A stretch of 64,000 nucleotides of DNA from Burhinus oedicnemus (lineage: Eukaryota > Chordata > Aves > Charadriiformes > Burhinidae). A program made the translations under genes and the position numbers. Numbering within the stretch: the stretch's first letter is position 1; each line of letters begins with the position of its first letter. Shown piece after piece: positions 62,091-64,000 of this stretch. The notes beneath the pieces are model-generated. The model worked only from the letters and a program-made list of their open reading frames with translations, did no database searches and had not been told where the DNA came from. Where the stretch lies: positions 1,830,869 through 1,894,868 of the forward strand of contig VFFE01009136.1 in assembly GCA_008921705.1 (NCBI GenBank), written 5' to 3'.

Positions 62091-64000
62091 CAAAAGCCCA
62101 AAATTGTGGCGGCGACACCACCTAGAAGTCCACTAGGTTGGTCAGGTGTTAATAAATAATTAATATTATTAATTAATAATAATAAATATTATTCAAATAG
62201 TAAAGTCAATAAAAGTTCATCTAGAGAATATTCAACTTTTTACTTATTGGTTATCCCTAGAATAACAGTTTCCAGTGCTTCACAGGCACTTTAAGAAAAT
62301 GTGAATTAGATCATTTACAAAGTCTTATAACAAGTCCTGCTCCAGTGGAGCTGCCTTGGTCCGTGTAAGCACAGATCTCTGTCCATGCAGAACTAATCTT
62401 AAAAGAAGAACCTAAATAGCCAAACAGAAATGAAGAAACAGAGGTGAGGGAGAGCTGAAAGAATATAATAAAATTATGAAAGAGCAATATTAGAAAGGAT
62501 AGGATTCAATATACAGGTCATTATCTCCTCTTCTTAATTTCATTTTTATGTTTTCCACTACCCAGGCTTCTTAATTTTAAAGTCCTAAAAGCCCTGGACA
62601 CCATCTTCTGACTCCAACGTTGTCATTTTTGCCCTACTCTTACTAAAAGTTCAATCATTCATCCCCTGAGAACTGAGTTACCTTCAACCCAAGAAAGAAA
62701 TGGAGAAAGGAGTATATGGGGAGGCAAGAGCTACATTGTCTGATTATATGTATATCTGGAGTACCGGCAATAAAACATATTGAAAATAGTACAGCCAGGG
62801 ACTTCTGTCAATGCAATATAATTTTAGTAAGACCAAAATCTATGAATTAACCAGTCAAACCTGGCCTTTCTATTTATTTTCTCCTCTCTTCACTTCATTT
62901 TTACTAAGTCCAGTCCCCTCCCTATTGTATTTCCAGTGATGTTTAACCCAGATGGGTTACCTACCGCACACAAACAGCACTTTCCTTTTTTTCCCCCATG
63001 CAATTGATTTTATAATTGAGTTGTATGATAATTGAGCATGTCTCTGTGCGCTTTCACTATAGTTCTCTGTATCAACATTAGAACCAAAATGAAAATCTAG
63101 TTTATATACTATTAATCTTTCTAATGAGACATTCATTAATATTCCAAAGTCATTATCCAACACTTTAACCATTTTGACATCAATTAGATTTATAACCACA
63201 TAAAGCCTGTGGCATCCTGTACCTTTCATAGTCAATCTTCATCTCAGATTGCACAGCAAATGGGAAACAAGAAGACACTACAAAGTCTGTAATACCACTG
63301 ATATAAGAAGTACCATACTGAATTCTAAAGCACTGAAATCGTGTTTTAATTAAGATAAAACATTAATAACTTCCTCTTCTTGGATTTGATAGTGTTAATA
63401 CATAAATTTCATTGCTGGCCTTGACAAATGAAATATGATAATGGATTTCCTCATAGACCAATTAGCATTTAACAACAATTAAATGAAAAAGATAGGTAAT
63501 GATCCTGATGGAATGAAAATATTTGTCACAGGCAATTCATGGGAGGAAATTATATATGCCAGCCTGAACATGTTGAGGAAAATTCCCAGCTCCTCTCCCT
63601 CTTGCCCAAACAGATTTTAATATCAGTCAAATTCTTATTTTGCTAGTGATTGGCATAATTTTATGAATTCCGTATCATCCACAAAGATTGCAGACACAGC
63701 AGAGGGACACTCATTTTTTGTCAAAGTCCAGCTGTTTTCTTGGTGATGCCAAAACGCAAGTATGAACAACACCCACCTAAAACTGGAACAGTTCTGGTGT
63801 AGTATTATTGTGGCTATTATATATAGAAACAGTTTTCTTGTTAATATACATGTAAAATACAAATCTTTAATAAAAATGAAGGTCATTTGTAAGACAACTG
63901 AGATGCTGTGTCTGCTAATTACTCTGGGTAGGTCATGTATGTGTCTATTTGACAAGAGTAAAAGTCAGGTCACTGTGAAGAGCTCTTGAAATTCCACCTC
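62091..64000. other. AT-rich unique DNA right of the CR1 pair
   Basis: It begins with a TAATAA/TAATATT-rich tract at 62147-62200, directly beside the truncated CR1 5' edge. The rest shows no recognised gene. A minus frame of 106 codons (63635-63955) overlaps an open plus frame and has no known motif. Confidence 0.5.
62147..62200. repeat. AT-only (TAA/ATT)n tract
   Basis: About 50 bases are almost entirely A and T, built from TAAT/AATATT units and partly self-complementary. It lies next to the CR1 5' end. Confidence 0.8.

Overview
This window looks like avian nuclear DNA. It is AT-rich, shows no bacterial-style gene packing, and is studded with CR1-type LINE fragments that end in the 8-bp tail repeats (ATTCTATG/ATTCTGTG-like) typical of sauropsid CR1. 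It also carries solo LTRs with the TGTCTTGG...CCAAGACA or TGTTATGG...CCAGGACA style ends and 5-bp target duplications expected of bird ERVL-like elements. The species and chromosome cannot be named from the sequence alone. I recognise no intact host protein-coding gene, no tRNA or rRNA, and no CRISPR array. The window is best read as intergenic or deep intronic DNA.

Layout. 1-4827: unique AT-rich DNA. 4828-5477: solo LTR (copy A, minus sense) with a perfect TATTT duplication. 5478-18459: unique DNA holding a small CpG-dense patch at about 11567-11870 and a pure (GGGAA)11 array at 12355-12409. 18460-22508: a CR1 cluster of three fragments (plus, plus, minus). 22509-29862: unique DNA, with a GATA-motif cluster near 29260. 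29863-30017: a short CR1 3' end. 30557-31206: solo LTR copy B, same family, length and orientation as copy A. 31207-31861: a coding-like, broken minus-strand segment of unknown identity with a good splice acceptor. 33100-33824: a different ERVL-like solo LTR (minus sense). 33825-53657: almost 20 kb in which I see no transposon. 53658-54118: a solo LTR in plus sense with TATA, CRE-like and poly(A) signals. 56901-56989: an exon-shaped segment with strong splice sites. 57648-62090: two CR1 elements head-to-tail on the minus strand. The upstream one keeps nearly all of ORF2 (endonuclease, RT and C-terminal part) in a broken state. 62091-64000: AT-rich unique DNA.

The only recognisable proteins are CR1 ORF2 (APE-type endonuclease plus reverse transcriptase). 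Every copy is dead through 5' truncation, stops, frameshifts or internal deletions. The longest copy also has substitutions in catalytic motifs of both the endonuclease (K where E is expected in the ITETWW-like motif) and the RT (FSND instead of FADD). I found no convincing new biological system. The most useful leads are the CR1-CR1 junction, the paired 650-bp LTRs, the CpG/NRF1-like patch, the unidentified coding relic at 31.2-31.9 kb, and two exon-shaped segments.
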